Origin: Mantis religiosa
Lineage: Eukaryota; Arthropoda; Insecta; Mantodea; Mantidae
Reading direction: 5' to 3'
DNA length: 64,000 nt
Assembly (NCBI GenBank): GCA_030765055.1
Contig: CM060947.1
Coordinates: 217,035,271 to 217,099,270 of the forward strand
The notes under the pieces are model-generated. The model did not search any database. It was not told the DNA's origin and was given only the letters and a program-made list of their open reading frames with translations. Each line of letters starts with the position of its first letter. Within the stretch, counting starts at the first letter, position 1. The translations under genes were made by a program, and so were the position numbers. This document shows, one piece after another, positions 62,728 through 64,000 of the stretch.

Positions 62728-64000
62728 AGGGTCGCTGTGTTTGCCGGTCTTTCTGCAGTTATGAAACAATTCTCCAATTAAAAAGATGTTATTTTATACA
62801 CAGAATGTGAAAAAAATGTCAAGGCAGTTCAAATTTAGGTAGAACTGGTAAAACAAGAAAATTTGCTTAAACGGCGGGTTAGGTATTGATTAGGTATATT
62901 TTAATTTCATTCAATACTTGTATGAAACACTGTAATCATAATTATTGGTATATACGAAGCCATTATTACTACTTTTTAATGAACTACTGAAATTAATTTG
63001 ACTCGCCTTTAAGCCATAAGGCATTACCTCTATGAGACAAACATAGCCAAAAATTGAAGGTTTAACTTTCAAAATGAATTCCTCCTTTGGATTGGAGTCT
63101 GGAAGTGTGAATGTGAGTGTGAATTTGATGCACTAACCAAAACTAATACGACAGTAAAGCGATATTACTTACAAAATGCCGATAAACCACAAGATGCCAA
63201 TGGCGGTATATAAATGCGCAGCAAAATAAATAAATAAATAACCTTTAAAACCGAAGCACCTTTATGCTATGGTTCTTGTAGGCCACTGGTTAAAATAACT
63301 GGAATAGCAATTATTGCCGATGTTATTGGAAATGCGAATATACGACATATAACCATTCAAGTATGTTCCGAATCAACATTATTATGGTATTCTTAACATC
63401 TTATAAAAAACTAATTATGCTCTTACGACTTTGTCTACTTTTGTACAAACTGTTCTTGTTGCTAATTGTCTTGCAGGTGCAAGGAGAATATAAAAACACA
63501 GTAAACTTAAAATTTCCAATCTCTTTTCATGGGCAACAGACAAAAGACAAATGGCTTTTCATTTCAGAAAATTACACATATTGAAAATGCAAACAAGGAA
63601 CATGTGTGAAACGGTTCACTTCGCAGAAAGATATTTGACACAGATTGTGCGTTTTAACGAGATCCATATTTTTTGTGCAGTAAGATTTTGTATGTATTAG
63701 TCTACCATCTATGCAAATGTCAGCTAAAATAAAGAGGACCTCTGAAGACATTCCCAGAAAATTAAAGTTAAACATATGGTATTTTAATCAAAATTGCTTG
63801 ATATCTGTTATATTGGTTTAAATTTGTCAATATGTTGCCGTTTTTAGTTTGTTTAGCACAAACAAATAGAGAAAGTAATACATTGCACCCAAAATGTTGA
63901 AACCGAAATTTCACCAGAAACACATGTTTGAAAACTCCTTGAATTAAAGAAAGTTTGGAATCGGTCCATATGTTTGTGGGCAGCGCAGCTCAAAGACAAA
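62728..64000. other. Gene-free stretch with repeat R copy 6 (63728-63815)
   Basis: No gene supported; frames at 63363-63584 and 63572-63775 have no motif. 63728-63815 (AGGACCTCTGAAGACATTCC, CAGAAAATTAAAGTTAAACA, TATTTTAATCAAAATTGCTT) matches repeat R. Confidence 0.45.

Overview
The window is nuclear DNA of an insect with a large, AT-rich, repeat-filled genome. Evidence: insect-type mariner, Tc1, Tigger, Penelope, RTE and Jockey-like elements; several unrelated tRNA-derived SINE families; very long AAT/ATT, GA and CA microsatellites; one MADF-domain reading frame of arthropod style; no operons. A polyneopteran (cockroach- or termite-like) is my guess, made without any search. Almost all open frames are short and accidental. 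The window reads as intergenic or intronic sequence packed with mobile elements.

Layout. 1-10 kb: a 3' fragment of an RNase H-bearing non-LTR element (2.0-2.8 kb), a mariner fold-back relic (4.8 kb), an inverted pair of SINE-B copies (5.7 kb), a Penelope-like 3' remnant (6.1 kb), a mariner fossil (6.5-7.0 kb) and a fold-back mariner derivative (9.3-9.9 kb). 10-26 kb: sparse, with SINEs, a short element with 75-bp inverted arms beside an (AAT)n/(ATT)n hairpin (20.4-21.2 kb), and two SINE-A copies with target-site duplications, one ending in a 340-bp AAT microsatellite (24.1-24.7 kb). 26.5-27.2 kb: the best host-like gene, a single-exon MADF protein. 28.3 kb: a 69-residue helix-turn-helix remnant beside a tandem duplication.

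30.1-37.4 kb is a dense pile of elements. A fold-back mariner, a SINE-A with an 11-bp duplication and a 5'-truncated non-LTR element with a 12-bp duplication lie next to a Tigger element (32829-37355). A Tc1 element (33828-37282) sits inside the Tigger. The Tc1 in turn holds a SINE-D with a perfect 14-bp duplication and a Penelope-like element with an unbroken 457-codon RT/GIY-YIG frame and a hammerhead-like motif downstream.

37-64 kb: microsatellites, more SINE copies, an RTE fossil (43.0 kb), a 1.15-kb terminal-inverted-repeat element carrying only a Myb/SANT-like ORF (43.9-45.1 kb), a Jockey/SINE junction (52.3-52.6 kb), a young GC-rich Tc1 element with two frameshifts (53.5-54.9 kb), a 165-bp palindrome at the end of a SINE-B (58.4 kb) and a non-LTR tail (59.2-59.75 kb).

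The genes do not form a pathway. What links them is transposition: SINEs need a non-LTR partner, several of which are present as 3' fragments; the fold-back mariner and Myb-only elements would need transposase from elsewhere. SINE family names A-F and repeat name R are mine, for this window only.
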